DNA of 64,000 bases from Bradyrhizobium sp. CSA207. Its GTDB lineage: Bacteria; Pseudomonadota; Alphaproteobacteria; Rhizobiales; Xanthobacteraceae. The notes below the pieces were generated by a model. That model did not search any database and was not told the DNA's origin. It saw only the letters and a list, made by a program, of their open reading frames with translations. The position numbers were made by a program, and so were the translations under genes. Location: the NCBI RefSeq assembly GCF_029051685.1, contig NZ_JAACFT010000021.1, positions 62,001 through 126,000 of the forward strand, given 5' to 3'. Of the stretch, positions 1 to 8,931 are shown piece after piece; position 1 is the stretch's first letter, and every line of letters begins with the position of its first letter.

Positions 1-676
1 CGCCCGAGTTCGCGGCCTGCGTCAGCGCGGCGCTGTAATCCTTGGTCTTCTGGAATGGCGTCCAAAGCTCCTCGATCACCTTGCCGCCGTTGTCCTCAAA
101 GCCGCGCCTAAATCCGCCGATAAACGCGCGTCCAGCCGAGTAGTCGGGACCCATAGTTACGGCGGTTTTGATGCCCTTGCTGGCCCAGTACTTTCCGGAC
201 GCGTATTCGAAGGCGTTTGCGCTGAAGGACGTGCGTGCGATATAGGGACTGCAGAACTTGCCGGTTATTTCGTCAGCGAAAGCGTTGACGAATACCATCG
301 GCATCTTGTTTTTATCCGCAAGCTCCGAGATGGCAATCCCAACGTTCGAGCCGACAACCCCGGCAACCAGGTCTACCTTGTCTGATTGCACGAACTTGTT
401 AAACTTCTGAACGCCCACGTTTGGCGTCAGCTCATCGTCAGCGCGGACAATCTCAACAGGATGACCGTTGGCCTTGTTACCGAACTCCTCCAGGGCGAGT
501 TGGAAGCCGCGATCAATGCTCTCGGTCGGCAGCGCATAGACCCCCTTGTAGGGCAGCATCAGACCGATTTTGATCGCCCTCTTCTCTTGCGCGTACACTG
601 TCACGTTGGACAAAGTTGCGATACCTATCGCGACGGCAAGACCAATGCGCGTGCATCCCTCGAAAGAAACCACCAT
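1..676 (-). CDS. ABC transporter substrate-binding protein, LivK type (3' part beyond window)
   Basis: The minus frame is open from ATG 676 to the left edge (225 codons), so the C-terminal part is missing. Residues 1-32 look like a signal peptide ending near VYAQEK. The mature part begins AIKIGLMLPYKGVYALP and continues with GFQLALEEFG, VAGVVGSNVGIA and TVTMGPDYSAG-type motifs, typical of periplasmic type-I binding proteins (Peripla_BP_6) of branched-chain amino acid or aromatic-acid ABC importers. It should capture a small organic acid in the periplasm. It lies 192 bp downstream of, and codirectional with, an AraC-type regulator gene that may control it. It is less like the three other binding proteins here, which share a GGINGRKIN segment. 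The ligand cannot be read from sequence. Confidence 0.85.
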   Translation of the reverse strand, partial: MVVSFEGCTRIGLAVAIGIATLSNVTVYAQEKRAIKIGLMLPYKGVYALPTESIDRGFQLALEEFGNKANGHPVEIVRADDELTPNVGVQKFNKFVQSDKVDLVAGVVGSNVGIAISELADKNKMPMVFVNAFADEITGKFCSPYIARTSFSANAFEYASGKYWASKGIKTAVTMGPDYSAGRAFIGGFRRGFEDNGGKVIEELWTPFQKTKDYSAALTQAANSG

Positions 677-810
677 CCCGCTCTCCCCTTAAATACCGCG
701 CCGGTTTTTCCAGCTTGGTACTTGCGCTCCAGCCATGGCCAATCGGCTGGAGTCTTGTATGATGCTGTACATCGGGGGGATGATCGTGACTTGCAGGATA
801 GCGCCAAGGT

Positions 811-838
811 TTCCGGAAAAGGGTCGTTTATTCCGGAA
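811..838. promoter_or_regulatory. paired TTCCGGAA palindromes, possible AraC-type site
   Basis: TTCCGGAA occurs at 811-818 and again at 831-838, exactly 20 bp apart (about two helical turns on one face). The pair lies between the AraC-type gene and the binding-protein gene it precedes, about 135 bp upstream of ATG 676. The spacing fits the two-half-site binding of AraC proteins. That it is the target of this regulator is inference. Confidence 0.35.
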
Positions 839-868
839 CGGGGCCGGTGGCGCCCTTCACAAACTGCT

Positions 869-1738
869 TTAAGACAGACAACGCTGGCGGAATGCCGACG
901 GCGTCATACCGGTCGCATTTCTGAAAGTCGTTGAGAAATGCTGAGCATAGTTGAAGCCTGTCGCAAGCGCCACATCAACAATACTGTCCTCGGTTTCCGA
1001 CAGCAGCCGCTTCGCCTCAGCGATCCGAAGCGAAAGAACGTAGTTGTAGGGCGTCGCGCCGACGCTTTCCTGAAATGCGCGCAAGAAATGCCGCTTGCTC
1101 AGCCCGACAACCTCCGAGAGTTCCGCAAGGCAGATCGGCTGGGTGAGGTGCTCACGTACATATTCTTCGAGGCGCCGACGACTCCGGCCCGGTAAACCGC
1201 CACGGAACTCGCTGGATTGCTGCTGATTTCTTTCACTTACCCGAGAAATGTGAGCCAGCGCCTGAATGGACCATCCCTCCGCCATGAGGTCGAAAACGTT
1301 GTCAGGCGAGGCGGCCTCACGGCAAAGCTCTGCGAGGCCACGGGTCAATCCGTCGTGCTCAAAAGCGACTGTCGGATCGGTGATTGCGTGTCGAAGGCGC
1401 TCACCGATGAAGGACGGGTTTAGGAAGACCACGGTATAGTCGAGAGTTGGCCCTACGTTCCACTCGCCTTCGATCTCAATTCCAGCGGGAAAGATTGCCA
1501 GCTTCGATTTCCCCGGAAACCGGCGTTCAACCAGACGTCCGTCAATCCTCGCTCTGAGCCGTTCGGCTCCCTTGTCGAACCAGAACAACGATAGCTCTGG
1601 CTGGCGAAAGTGCCAATGCATTCGCCCAGCCGTTTTCCTGCGAAGAACTTCGATCCGCATGCTCGGCGTAGCGGTAATGATGGACGACACAAGATCGCCC
1701 CCGACCGACCGAACGTAGTTCTCCTCGACGCTCGCCAT
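869..1738 (-). CDS. AraC family transcriptional regulator
   Basis: This 289-residue protein has an N-terminal ligand-binding region and a C-terminal double helix-turn-helix of AraC/XylS type (last ~100 residues, SRRRLEEYVREHL ... GLSKRHFLRAFQ ... GFNYAQHFSTTFR). The open frame extends to 1894, but ATG 1738 (MASVEENYV) is preferred because the upstream extension is Cys-rich and unlike the family. It probably senses an aromatic or related acid and activates the binding-protein gene that follows at 676. A regulator of a distant gene cannot be excluded. Confidence 0.85.
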   Translation of the reverse strand: MASVEENYVRSVGGDLVSSIITATPSMRIEVLRRKTAGRMHWHFRQPELSLFWFDKGAERLRARIDGRLVERRFPGKSKLAIFPAGIEIEGEWNVGPTLDYTVVFLNPSFIGERLRHAITDPTVAFEHDGLTRGLAELCREAASPDNVFDLMAEGWSIQALAHISRVSERNQQQSSEFRGGLPGRSRRRLEEYVREHLTQPICLAELSEVVGLSKRHFLRAFQESVGATPYNYVLSLRIAEAKRLLSETEDSIVDVALATGFNYAQHFSTTFRNATGMTPSAFRQRCLS

Positions 1739-2393
1739 CCCAAAAACCCCGCTTAAACGCGAGTTCCAAGATAGAATGCACCAAACACAGGAAAGAAGCG
1801 AGACTTTTTGTTGGTGCACCGCGACACAGATGATTACCGTGTTGCCGGCCGTCAATGCCGATTTGCCAAAGGTCTGCTTAGAGTGGACATTCATTGCGCG
1901 TCGTCGAGCGACGGCGCCTCCGGCCCATGACGGACACCAGCGAACGCTCCTGAGATTGTTTGCTGGATTTTGTTATCAGTGGACACCCCGCTCGGTCGCG
2001 GCAGGGACACCCATTGCCGGGGCCCCCGACCAGTTACGTACGAGCGCGATTCACGCATCGACTCCCGCCCCGGTGACAACCGAATTCATGCCCGGGGGCT
2101 GCCGCCCAAATATTACAATTTCCTGTACGCAGTGTGGGCGTCGCGGTTCGACTAAGTCAGGGGGGGCTCCTGAGTTGAGTTTGGAGGGTCGCGAGGTTTA
2201 CCTTCGTCGAAGCCGTTTCTCATTGCCATCACGGCAGCAGATATTGCCGGACCATCCCCGGAACAAATCGACCATAAGTCAGGCGACGCAACGGCAGAAA
2301 GGTTTTGGCTCATCACAGGCGTTTCGATTGCGGCTCGCCCCGATCGGCACGCCGCAAATCGGAGCCATGCTCCGCGTCCTTCGCCAATTTTTC
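1739..2393. other. non-coding or decayed stretch
   Basis: These 655 bases separate the AraC-type gene from the crotonase gene. Several frames are open on both strands, the longest on plus from 1776, but none shows a recognisable motif, a good ribosome-binding site or family-like composition. I see no convincing gene, repeat or RNA here. Confidence 0.5.
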
Positions 2394-3215
2394 TCACCTG
2401 TAACTGGGAACGCGCTTCTCGATGAAGGCCCGCACGGCTTCGGTATGCTGCGCAGTGCTCGCCGCAAGAACCATCTGCTCGGCCTCGTGATCCAATGACG
2501 TCAGGAAGTCAGCCGACAGCGCCAGGTCGAGATTGTCTTTGATGGAGGCAAACGCACTCCCCGGACCGTTCGCCAGCGTCCGCGCCAGTGCAAACGCTTC
2601 GTTCTCCAGGTCAACATCAGGTACCACGCGATTTACCAGCCCGAGCGCTTCGCAGCGGCGCGCATCGATCCGTTCGGACAAGAACATCAGCTCGCGGGCA
2701 CGGGCCGTCCCTGCCAACCGGGTCAACAGCCACGAAATGCCGTAATCGCCGGTGAGCGCAATCCGGGCGTAACCGGTCGTCACGATAGTGGATTCGGCTG
2801 CTATACGAATATCGCAGGCGAGCGCGATCGCAAGCCCGGCGCCAGCCGCCGGGCCCGGCAGAGCCGCTATGGTGGGCTTACGCACCGAGACAAGTGCTCC
2901 AGTCAGCGTTCGCTGACGTTCCTTCAGTCGCGCAACCTTGTCGCTGAATGACGTGGCGCGTGCGGCGGAGTTGCCGCCCATCCCCTTGACGTCGCCGCCG
3001 GAACAGAAAGCGCTGCCCGCACCGGTAATCAGCAATGCGCCGACGTCCGGATCGTCACCGTTTCGCTTGATCATCCGGCGCAGCGCCGGCGTGAGATGGT
3101 CGGACAGCGAATTTCGTGCTTCGGGTCGGTTCAAGGTGATCACCGCGACGCGATCCCGGATCGCACACAGCAACTCGTCGGTCCCAGTATCAATCGAGAG
3201 TGACCCATCAATCAT
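2394..3215 (-). CDS. enoyl-CoA hydratase/isomerase family protein
   Basis: A 273-residue crotonase-fold protein. The two oxyanion-hole segments are visible: GAGSAFCSGGDVKGM (residues ~65-80) and GPAAGAGLAIALACD (~115-130). In the region of the catalytic acid it has LTGDYGISWLL, with Asp as in PaaG-type isomerases rather than the Glu of classical hydratases, so a double-bond isomerase or a specialised hydratase is possible. It would act on a CoA thioester in beta-oxidation. It is the last gene of a leftward run SBP-TetR-SDR-crotonase. The CoA ligases, acyl-CoA dehydrogenases and thiolase of the pathway lie further right. Confidence 0.85.
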   Translation of the reverse strand: MIDGSLSIDTGTDELLCAIRDRVAVITLNRPEARNSLSDHLTPALRRMIKRNGDDPDVGALLITGAGSAFCSGGDVKGMGGNSAARATSFSDKVARLKERQRTLTGALVSVRKPTIAALPGPAAGAGLAIALACDIRIAAESTIVTTGYARIALTGDYGISWLLTRLAGTARARELMFLSERIDARRCEALGLVNRVVPDVDLENEAFALARTLANGPGSAFASIKDNLDLALSADFLTSLDHEAEQMVLAASTAQHTEAVRAFIEKRVPSYR

Positions 3216-3286
3216 CGTTTTGACCTTTCAAATTCTGCGTCTGCGGAGCTCGCTAAGCTGAGTCAGGAACGTTGACGGGCCTAGCG

Positions 3287-3991
3287 TCACCAGTTTTCGC
3301 GGAATGGTCGCAGTTCCGTGAGGAATGACCAGGCCGATCGATCCTGACCGTAGAGATGGTACAGTTCTTCGGCAATGGACGCAGGTTTAATGAAGAAGTC
3401 ATCCGGTTTATCGTTCATCCGCGTGCGCATCCTCGGCGTATCGATCACGGCGTCGATGAGAACATAGGCGACGTGGACGCCGAGAGGTCCCACCTCACGC
3501 GCGATCGACTCGGCCAAAATACGCTGTGCCGCCTTTGTTGGGGCGAATCCGGCAAAATTGGCCTTGCCCCGGATCGAAGACGTGTTTCCCGTCACAAGGA
3601 TTGCGCCCTTGCCTCGATCGATCATGTCAGGAGCCACTTCGCGGGCAAGGTATAACAAGCCCATAACGTTGACCTCGAAATTGCCCTTCAGCATCTTCGG
3701 ATCGATCTCGCGAAAGTTGCCCCATCCTCCTCCGACCGCGTTGTGGATGAGAACCTCGGGCGCGCCGAAAAGGCGCTTTAAGTCGGTGATGACGGTGCGT
3801 ACTTGGGTCTCATCTGAGACGTCGCAGGCAATCGCGTGCACATCGGGAAGCTCCTGCGCAAGGCGATTGATGAGCTCCGCGGAACGGGCGAGCGCGATGA
3901 CGCGAAATCCGCCGGAAGAGAAGCGCTTGACGATGGCAGCTCCCGTGCCCGGCCCGACTCCCGTCACGATCGCTATTGGTTTCTCTGTCAT
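3287..3991 (-). CDS. SDR family protein with Phe at the catalytic Tyr position
   Basis: A 234-residue Rossmann-fold short-chain dehydrogenase/reductase. The cofactor loop is VTGVGPGTGAAIVKRF (residues 9-25) and the NNAG-equivalent is HNAVGG. The usual YxxxK motif reads FAPTK, so Phe replaces the catalytic Tyr while Lys is kept. It may be an atypical 3-hydroxyacyl-CoA dehydrogenase, a reductase using another acid/base, or a non-catalytic partner. It ends FRENW, like the FGEKW and PAKKW ends of two other SDRs in this window, which marks them as one subfamily. The start is 115 bp downstream of the TetR gene's stop codon. Confidence 0.85.
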   Translation of the reverse strand: MTEKPIAIVTGVGPGTGAAIVKRFSSGGFRVIALARSAELINRLAQELPDVHAIACDVSDETQVRTVITDLKRLFGAPEVLIHNAVGGGWGNFREIDPKMLKGNFEVNVMGLLYLAREVAPDMIDRGKGAILVTGNTSSIRGKANFAGFAPTKAAQRILAESIAREVGPLGVHVAYVLIDAVIDTPRMRTRMNDKPDDFFIKPASIAEELYHLYGQDRSAWSFLTELRPFRENW

Positions 3992-4105
3992 TTTTTACGC
4001 TTCCTTTGAGCTACCGTCCGGCCGCCCTCAGATGAATTCGCCGGCCTGCGCCGATCGTTGGCAGGGTGACCTCCCTACGGTATGGTTCTTTGCAGCGCAT
4101 CGGCC

Positions 4106-4702
4106 TTATGGTCTTTGGCTAGGCTTTCGAATCCGGCGGCCCGCGGTCTTGCGTCCAGCATCTAGGATGCGCTCCGAAAGTTTCCCCGCGCCGACAGCAC
4201 GCGACAGCACGATCGATCCCACCATCGCTGCGACAATGCCTGTCGCGGTTTGGCGAGCCTGTCGAGGCGGCTCACCGGAAAGGAGCTCGACAAAGACATC
4301 GATCATCTGCTCCAGCTTGGAAGCCAGGGCCCGCTGTTCGCTGGGGCTCGATCGAGCGACATCGGCGGCCAGAGCCGCAAGTGCGCATCCCTGTTCAGGA
4401 TTGTCGCGATGCCGGGGACTAAGATAATCGGCGACCAACGCTTCGATGCGCTCCCGGTCGCTCTTCCCGCTCGCGAGTGTTCTCAATCGCTCAGTCGTTT
4501 GGTCCATTGCGAAAGCGATCGCCTCACCAACAAGCGCGGCGCGCGAATCGAAGTGGTAATAGAAACCCCCGTGCGTCAGACCCGCGAGCTTCATCAAGTC
4601 GACGACGCTGACCCCTTTGGCGCCGTTTCGGCGTAGGCCATAAGAAGCAGCTTCAACGATGCGGCTGCGGGTTTGACGTCTGTGCTGTTCTACGTATCGC
4701 AT
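4106..4702 (-). CDS. TetR/AcrR family transcriptional regulator
   Basis: A 198-residue protein with a TetR N-terminal helix-turn-helix (residues 5-55, RRQTRSRIVEAASYGLRR ... LMKLAGLTHGGFYYHFDSRAALV) and a C-terminal ligand pocket containing PRHRDNPEQGCALAAL. ATG 4702 (MRYVEQH) is chosen over the open extension to 4810 because the family begins just before the helix-turn-helix. It follows the 4929-6143 binding-protein gene in the same direction (226 bp gap). It is one candidate for the repressor acting on the shared GTTC-N7-GAAC operators. A decayed relative lies at about 6.4-6.6 kb. Confidence 0.9.
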   Translation of the reverse strand: MRYVEQHRRQTRSRIVEAASYGLRRNGAKGVSVVDLMKLAGLTHGGFYYHFDSRAALVGEAIAFAMDQTTERLRTLASGKSDRERIEALVADYLSPRHRDNPEQGCALAALAADVARSSPSEQRALASKLEQMIDVFVELLSGEPPRQARQTATGIVAAMVGSIVLSRAVGAGKLSERILDAGRKTAGRRIRKPSQRP

Positions 4703-4928
4703 CGGCACTCCATGCAAGGTCCTAAAGGTGGCCGGCTGTATCAAGCCGTCCCATCGGCCGCGGAGCGATTCTGAAAGCGCGCTTCCGTGTTGGCAATGGC
4801 AACATTTCACCGCGTTGCTGGGCGATTTAAGCGGCCGGATCAGGATCCGTGGAATGCCGGGTGACTACTCACCGAGCGAGACTGCAGGGCGGCGACCAAC
4901 CATCCTCGCCAGCGAACGCCTTTTGGCT

Positions 4929-6143
4929 CTACTCGCCAACGTCAGCCCGAATGACGTCGCCGAATCTTTGCCAGGCGCGGCCTTTGAACTGCATTAGCTG
5001 AAGACTCGTGACCGGAGAGTAATTCGTTGGGCTTGTGTTTACTTTGATGCCCGGTATCGCGGTTTCGAAGGAGACCTCCTTCAGGTTCGCGGCCTGCCTC
5101 ATGACATTCTCTCTCGTGAGATCATCGCCACATTGTTTCAGAAGCTGCACCGTGACCTGTCCGGTCATATAGCCAAACTGGTAGTTCACGTCGACCTTGT
5201 TCGCATCCGGCAGCCACTTCGAGAGAAAAGCAAGGTAGTTCTTCATAGCAGGATCGTTTGCCCACTCCGGGTCCGCCGTGTCCATCAGGATGGTTCCAGA
5301 TATGACGCCTTGGGCGTTCTCCAGACCTGCGGGCACAATGGTCGAATTCAATGAGGCCGATACTGATGGAATGAAGTGGAGCGGTGACCACCCGATCTCA
5401 GCTACTCTCTTTATGCTCTGCGCGGCAAACTTTGGGATAGCAAAGCTGAAGAGGGTGTTAGCTCCGGAATCTTTGAGTTGAGAAATCTGGGACTCGATCG
5501 TTGGTTGAGTCACTTCGTACGACAACTCCGCAACAATCGTGCCAGCTCTATCGCCCAAGCCTTCCTTCAGACCTCTGAGAAGCTCTTTTCCAAAGTCATC
5601 ATTTTGATAAAGAACCGCGATCTTATCGCCGGGCCTTGTCTTAAGAAGATAGCTCGCATAGATGCGGCCCTCGCTGACATACCCGACGCCAATCGGCCCC
5701 ATAGTCCAAGGAAAGTGTTTGGGGTCGCTCCACTTGCTGGCGTTAGAGGCCGGAAATAAATGCGGAACATACTTTGTGTTCAGATATTTTTGAATTGCTG
5801 AATTTGTAGGCGTGCCCATAGGGCTTAATATAAAAAGCACTTCATCGCTTTCGACGAGACGCCTCACCTGTTCGACGGTCTTTGGCGGGCTGTATCCGTC
5901 GTCGTAACTGACGAAGTTGATCTTCCTTCCGTTGATGCCGCCTGTCTCGTTGACCATGCGGAAGTACGCGGCCTCGGCTTTGCCAATATTCGAGTAGGAC
6001 GAGGCTGGCCCGCTGTATGGCATGGTGTTGCCAATTTTGATCTCGGTGTCGGTCGCTCCCGGACCATAATTCTTTTGGGCGAGAGCGCCTTGAGCTGATG
6101 GCACCAAGAGCATTGCTGCAAGCAGGCATGCGCGAGCGTTCAT
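4929..6143 (-). CDS. ABC transporter substrate-binding protein, LivK type
   Basis: 404 residues, full length. A signal peptide covers about residues 1-22 (ends ALAQ), followed by NYGPGATDTEIKIGNTMPYSGPASSY, the hallmark start of Peripla_BP_6 importers. GGINGRKINFVSYDDGYSPP (about 80-100) is shared with two other binding proteins here, so the three are paralogues. They belong to the large Bradyrhizobium/Rhodopseudomonas family that includes phenylpropanoid- and fatty/dicarboxylic-acid-binding members. The promoter carries the GTTC-N7-GAAC operator. No permease or ATPase gene is nearby, so it must share a transporter encoded elsewhere. Confidence 0.9.
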   Translation of the reverse strand: MNARACLLAAMLLVPSAQGALAQKNYGPGATDTEIKIGNTMPYSGPASSYSNIGKAEAAYFRMVNETGGINGRKINFVSYDDGYSPPKTVEQVRRLVESDEVLFILSPMGTPTNSAIQKYLNTKYVPHLFPASNASKWSDPKHFPWTMGPIGVGYVSEGRIYASYLLKTRPGDKIAVLYQNDDFGKELLRGLKEGLGDRAGTIVAELSYEVTQPTIESQISQLKDSGANTLFSFAIPKFAAQSIKRVAEIGWSPLHFIPSVSASLNSTIVPAGLENAQGVISGTILMDTADPEWANDPAMKNYLAFLSKWLPDANKVDVNYQFGYMTGQVTVQLLKQCGDDLTRENVMRQAANLKEVSFETAIPGIKVNTSPTNYSPVTSLQLMQFKGRAWQRFGDVIRADVGE

Positions 6144-6206
6144 ATCGTTTCCCCACTATGATGTTCGTCCCACGCACGCTGAGCCGGGCGCGGTCCTTTT
6201 CTTTCA

Positions 6207-6236
6207 ACCATAGAGTTCGTTTTCAGAACGAGTCAA
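6207..6236 (-). promoter_or_regulatory. promoter with spacer operator GTTC-N7-GAAC (site a)
   Basis: Read leftward: -35 TTGACT (6236-6231), palindrome GTTC-N7-GAAC (6229-6215) in an 18-nt spacer, -10 TATGGT (6212-6207). It lies 64 bp upstream of ATG 6143. The same layout occurs at four other places in this window. Confidence 0.6.
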
Positions 6237-6409
6237 GGGACGGAGTATCGCCACACGAGGCGCGCTCCGGCTCTTCGATGTACACGTTTCAGTATCAAAT
6301 CGGAACGTGATGGCGTCGTGCCGTGACTCCCGGGCGTTTCGAGCGCATCTAGGCGTTACCTGACGGCGAAACGGGCGGAGCCGGTGGTCCCTTATGCAGG
6401 TCAACCTAG

Positions 6410-6630
6410 GTGGCCCGACTGGAAGGCATCGGGCAGGCCCTCGAACTCGTTCCAATGAGTCCGAAAGCGCACAACGACGCCCCGTATTGTTGCGATGGCG
6501 GGGCTCGCCAATGGTGTCCAATCGTTTCGCGTCCGGCTACCCTTGCGTTTACTTCAGCCCGGCCCGTGACGGATTGGTCGATGGCCAAAGCGATGGCTTC
6601 AATGACACTTAAAGCGTCACGTGACACTTA
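6410..6630 (-). pseudogene. remnant of a TetR family regulator
   Basis: Read on minus, one frame gives EAIALAIDQSVTGRAE and a second gives EPRHRNNTGRRCALSDSL. In order, these match EAIAFAMDQTTERL and SPRHRDNPEQGCALAAL of the intact TetR protein at 4106-4702. The N-terminal DNA-binding part is gone and the frame is shifted between the two blocks. It is a decayed copy of a relative rather than a recent duplicate, since identity is only partial. No start codon or ribosome-binding site is associated. Confidence 0.5.
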
Positions 6631-6633
6631 AAG
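6603..6633. repeat. 12-bp direct repeat around a 10-bp palindrome
   Basis: TGACACTTAAAG occurs at 6603-6614 and 6622-6633, with the palindrome GTCACGTGAC (6616-6625) between and overlapping the second copy. It lies at the start-side edge of the TetR remnant, about 460 bp upstream of ATG 6143. It may be an old operator of the decayed regulator. Confidence 0.3.
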
Positions 6634-6822
6634 TCGGGTCGACCCTGCCAGGCGTCAGATCAGCCGTCGGTGCTAAAGCTATCGCACGGCTTCAGACGCA
6701 GGCCATCGGAAGTATTTTTGACAATCCGCCTTCGCATCTGCTGCCCTCGGTCTTCCGGCTAAGGCATCCTAAGCCTCGAAAGGCGCATATCACCGGAAGC
6801 CGAGAGGGGTGGACAGAGAAGC

Positions 6823-7611
6823 TCAGGAAGGCAGCACCGACGTCAGACCACCATCGACGGCGAGGATCTGACCGGTGATGTGTTTGCCGGCGTCGCTGGC
6901 GAAGAGAACCGCGGCGCCTTTCAGATCGTCCTCGTCACCGATGCGGCGCAGCGGAGCGCCGGCGGCGAGCTTTTCGACACCGACAGTTTCGATTGTGCCC
7001 TTCGTCATCCTTGACGGGAAAAAGCCGGGCGCGAGAGCATTGGCCGTAATGCCGTAGCGCCCCCAACTACCCGCCAAGGCCCGCGTGAAATTGACCACCG
7101 CGCCCTTGCTCGTGTTGTAGGCGATCATCTGCGTATCCCCCGAACTTCCGAATAGGCCCGCGATCGAAGCAAGGTTGATAATGCGGCCATACTTGTTAGG
7201 AATCATCGAGTGCTTCGCCACCCCCTGGCTGAGTAGGAACAGTGAGCGGATGTTCAGATTCATGACCTTGTCCCACGCCTCGATCGGGTGATCCTCCGTA
7301 GGCGCCCCCCAGTTTGCGCCCGCGTTGTTCACCAGAATGTCCACCCGGCCGAGCTTCTTGATCGCTTCATCGGTGAGCCGCTTGACGTCTTCGTCCCTGG
7401 AATTATCCGCTACGATCCAGTGCGCGTCGATACCCAGGCCGGCGAGGTGGATCTGTGCCTTCTCCAAATCTGGCGCCTTGCGGGAGGAAATCACGATCCG
7501 CGCTCCTTGCTCACCTAGTGCCTCGGCGATCTGCAGCCCAAGGCCACGAGAGCCGCCTGTGACAAGAGCGTTCTTGCCGGTTAGATCGAATGCCTTCTTG
7601 ATGCTTCCCAT
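6823..7611 (-). CDS. SDR family oxidoreductase (3-oxoacyl-reductase / hydroxyacyl dehydrogenase-like)
   Basis: A 262-residue classical SDR with intact motifs: VTGGSRGLGLQIA (cofactor loop, ~15-28), NNAGANWG, and catalytic YNTSK (~165), ending in LAVDGGLTSVLPS as in FabG-like enzymes. ATG 7611 (MGSIKKAFDLTGKNALV) is chosen over the open extension to 7734. It is the last gene of the leftward operon that begins at the 15.7 kb promoter and may oxidise a 3-hydroxyacyl-CoA. It is the only SDR in the window that keeps the full catalytic tetrad. Confidence 0.9.
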   Translation of the reverse strand: MGSIKKAFDLTGKNALVTGGSRGLGLQIAEALGEQGARIVISSRKAPDLEKAQIHLAGLGIDAHWIVADNSRDEDVKRLTDEAIKKLGRVDILVNNAGANWGAPTEDHPIEAWDKVMNLNIRSLFLLSQGVAKHSMIPNKYGRIINLASIAGLFGSSGDTQMIAYNTSKGAVVNFTRALAGSWGRYGITANALAPGFFPSRMTKGTIETVGVEKLAAGAPLRRIGDEDDLKGAAVLFASDAGKHITGQILAVDGGLTSVLPS

Positions 7612-7613
7612 AT

Positions 7614-8036
7614 TCAAATCCTCTTTTGCGCGAGGTTGTCCCGCACGGTTGGCGGCATTCCACGGAATCTCTCTTCTCGCGCGATACTGCCGAGCGACAT
7701 TCCAGGGAAACATTGAAGGGCTTGCCCCATGCATTCGACGCTGAAAACGAGTTCCCTGACCTCCGCGGTGTAATCGCTCGTAGCTTTGTCATCGATCTCG
7801 GTGACTTTCAACGCGGACTCCTTCGGTCCCCGACGGCTATGGGGCGCGCACCTGGCGACCAGAGTTGCAATCGCCATTGGGCGGCCCAACTGCTCGCCGT
7901 GAGCGACGACTTCCTGAACAAACCCGATTTTCTGCGCTCGGGTCGCATTGACTTCTTCGAAACAGAACAAAAGATATGTCGCATCTGCCAAGCCGGCCCG
8001 GCGCATGATTGGCCGCCGGCGCGTCACATTGCGCAA
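7614..8036 (-). pseudogene. remnant of an enoyl-CoA hydratase (C-terminal part)
   Basis: The minus frame gives ATYLLFCFEEVNATRAQKIG, FVQEVVAHGEQLGRPMAIA and YTAEVRELVFS. In order, these match the second half of crotonase-family hydratases (substrate-binding loop, GxVxEVV block, C-terminal helix). The N-terminal half with the first oxyanion loop is absent, and the C-terminal end runs past the expected stop into unrelated sequence. It sits between an intact SDR and an intact crotonase of the same operon. It appears to be a lost third hydratase step. Confidence 0.6.
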
Positions 8037-8140
8037 TGTTCGCGCCGGTCGTGGTATCGAGCGCGTTTTCGAGTGCCGGCTCTTGTCCTGTATGCACGAG
8101 GTCCGAGATCTCGATCCCGTGACTCCGCAGGGGCCTCAAG

Positions 8141-8917
8141 TCAGTCGCTCGGAAGATTTGTGAAATCCGGCTTGCGCCGCTCGGCAAAGGCCGCGAAGGC
8201 CTCGCGCGCTTCGCCGCTCCGCAATCGCTCGGCAAAGAGCTCGATCTCCCGACTCATTTGCGCCCCGATCTTGTCCGTTTCGCGCATCAGCGCCTTGGTG
8301 TGACTGAGAGCGCCCGCGGGCCGCTTGGTCAGGCTTTCGGCGGCCTGCCAGGCCCTGGCGCGCAAATCCGCGGCCGGCACCACGGCGTTTGCCAGACCGC
8401 AGGCGACTGCGGCCGCCGCATCAAGCGGCTCTCCCAACGCAAACATGGCGTATGCGCGGACATGCCCGACACGGGCGGGCAGCAGCCAAGTCGAAGCCGC
8501 CTCCGGAACCAGCGCCAGGTTTACGAACGGCGTCATTAGCTTTGCCGTCTCGGCAAGAAATACGAGGTCACAATGCAGCAACATCGTGGTGCCGATGCCT
8601 ACCGCGTTTCCCTGCACCGCGGCGATGAGGGGTCGAGTGGCCTTGCCAAGATTGAGGACGAATCGGAATGCTTGGCTCTCTCCTGAATGGCTTGCATCGG
8701 CTTGGGCGCTGAAATCGGCAATATCGTTTCCGGAAGTGAAACTGTCGCCATCTCCCTGGAATAAAACGACCCGTATCGCCGGATCGCTCTCCGCGCGCTC
8801 TAACCCATCCGACAAGGCCCTGTACATATCGTTGGTAAGCGCGTTCTTCTTTTCGACACGGGCCAGGGTCATCGTCATGATGCCTGCCGCTATTTCGGTT
8901 TTCACATGCTGGGTCAT
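8141..8917 (-). CDS. enoyl-CoA hydratase/isomerase family protein
   Basis: A 258-residue crotonase-fold protein. The oxyanion loops are GDGDSFTSGNDIADF (~60-75) and VQGNAVGIGTTMLLHCD (~100-116). FVNLALVPEAASTWLLP (~130-147) keeps a Glu at the catalytic position typical of hydratase/isomerase members. The start is ATG 8917 (MTQHVKTEIAAG) rather than the long Arg-rich upstream extension. It lies 14 bp downstream of the flavin reductase gene and is cotranscribed with the beta-oxidation genes. Confidence 0.9.
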   Translation of the reverse strand: MTQHVKTEIAAGIMTMTLARVEKKNALTNDMYRALSDGLERAESDPAIRVVLFQGDGDSFTSGNDIADFSAQADASHSGESQAFRFVLNLGKATRPLIAAVQGNAVGIGTTMLLHCDLVFLAETAKLMTPFVNLALVPEAASTWLLPARVGHVRAYAMFALGEPLDAAAAVACGLANAVVPAADLRARAWQAAESLTKRPAGALSHTKALMRETDKIGAQMSREIELFAERLRSGEAREAFAAFAERRKPDFTNLPSD

Positions 8918-8931
8918 AAATCGTTCTCTAA

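Noticed and set aside
1776..2498. 240-codon plus-strand frame overlapping the crotonase gene
   Set aside because: It has no domain and no ribosome-binding site, and it runs antisense into the end of a well-supported crotonase gene.
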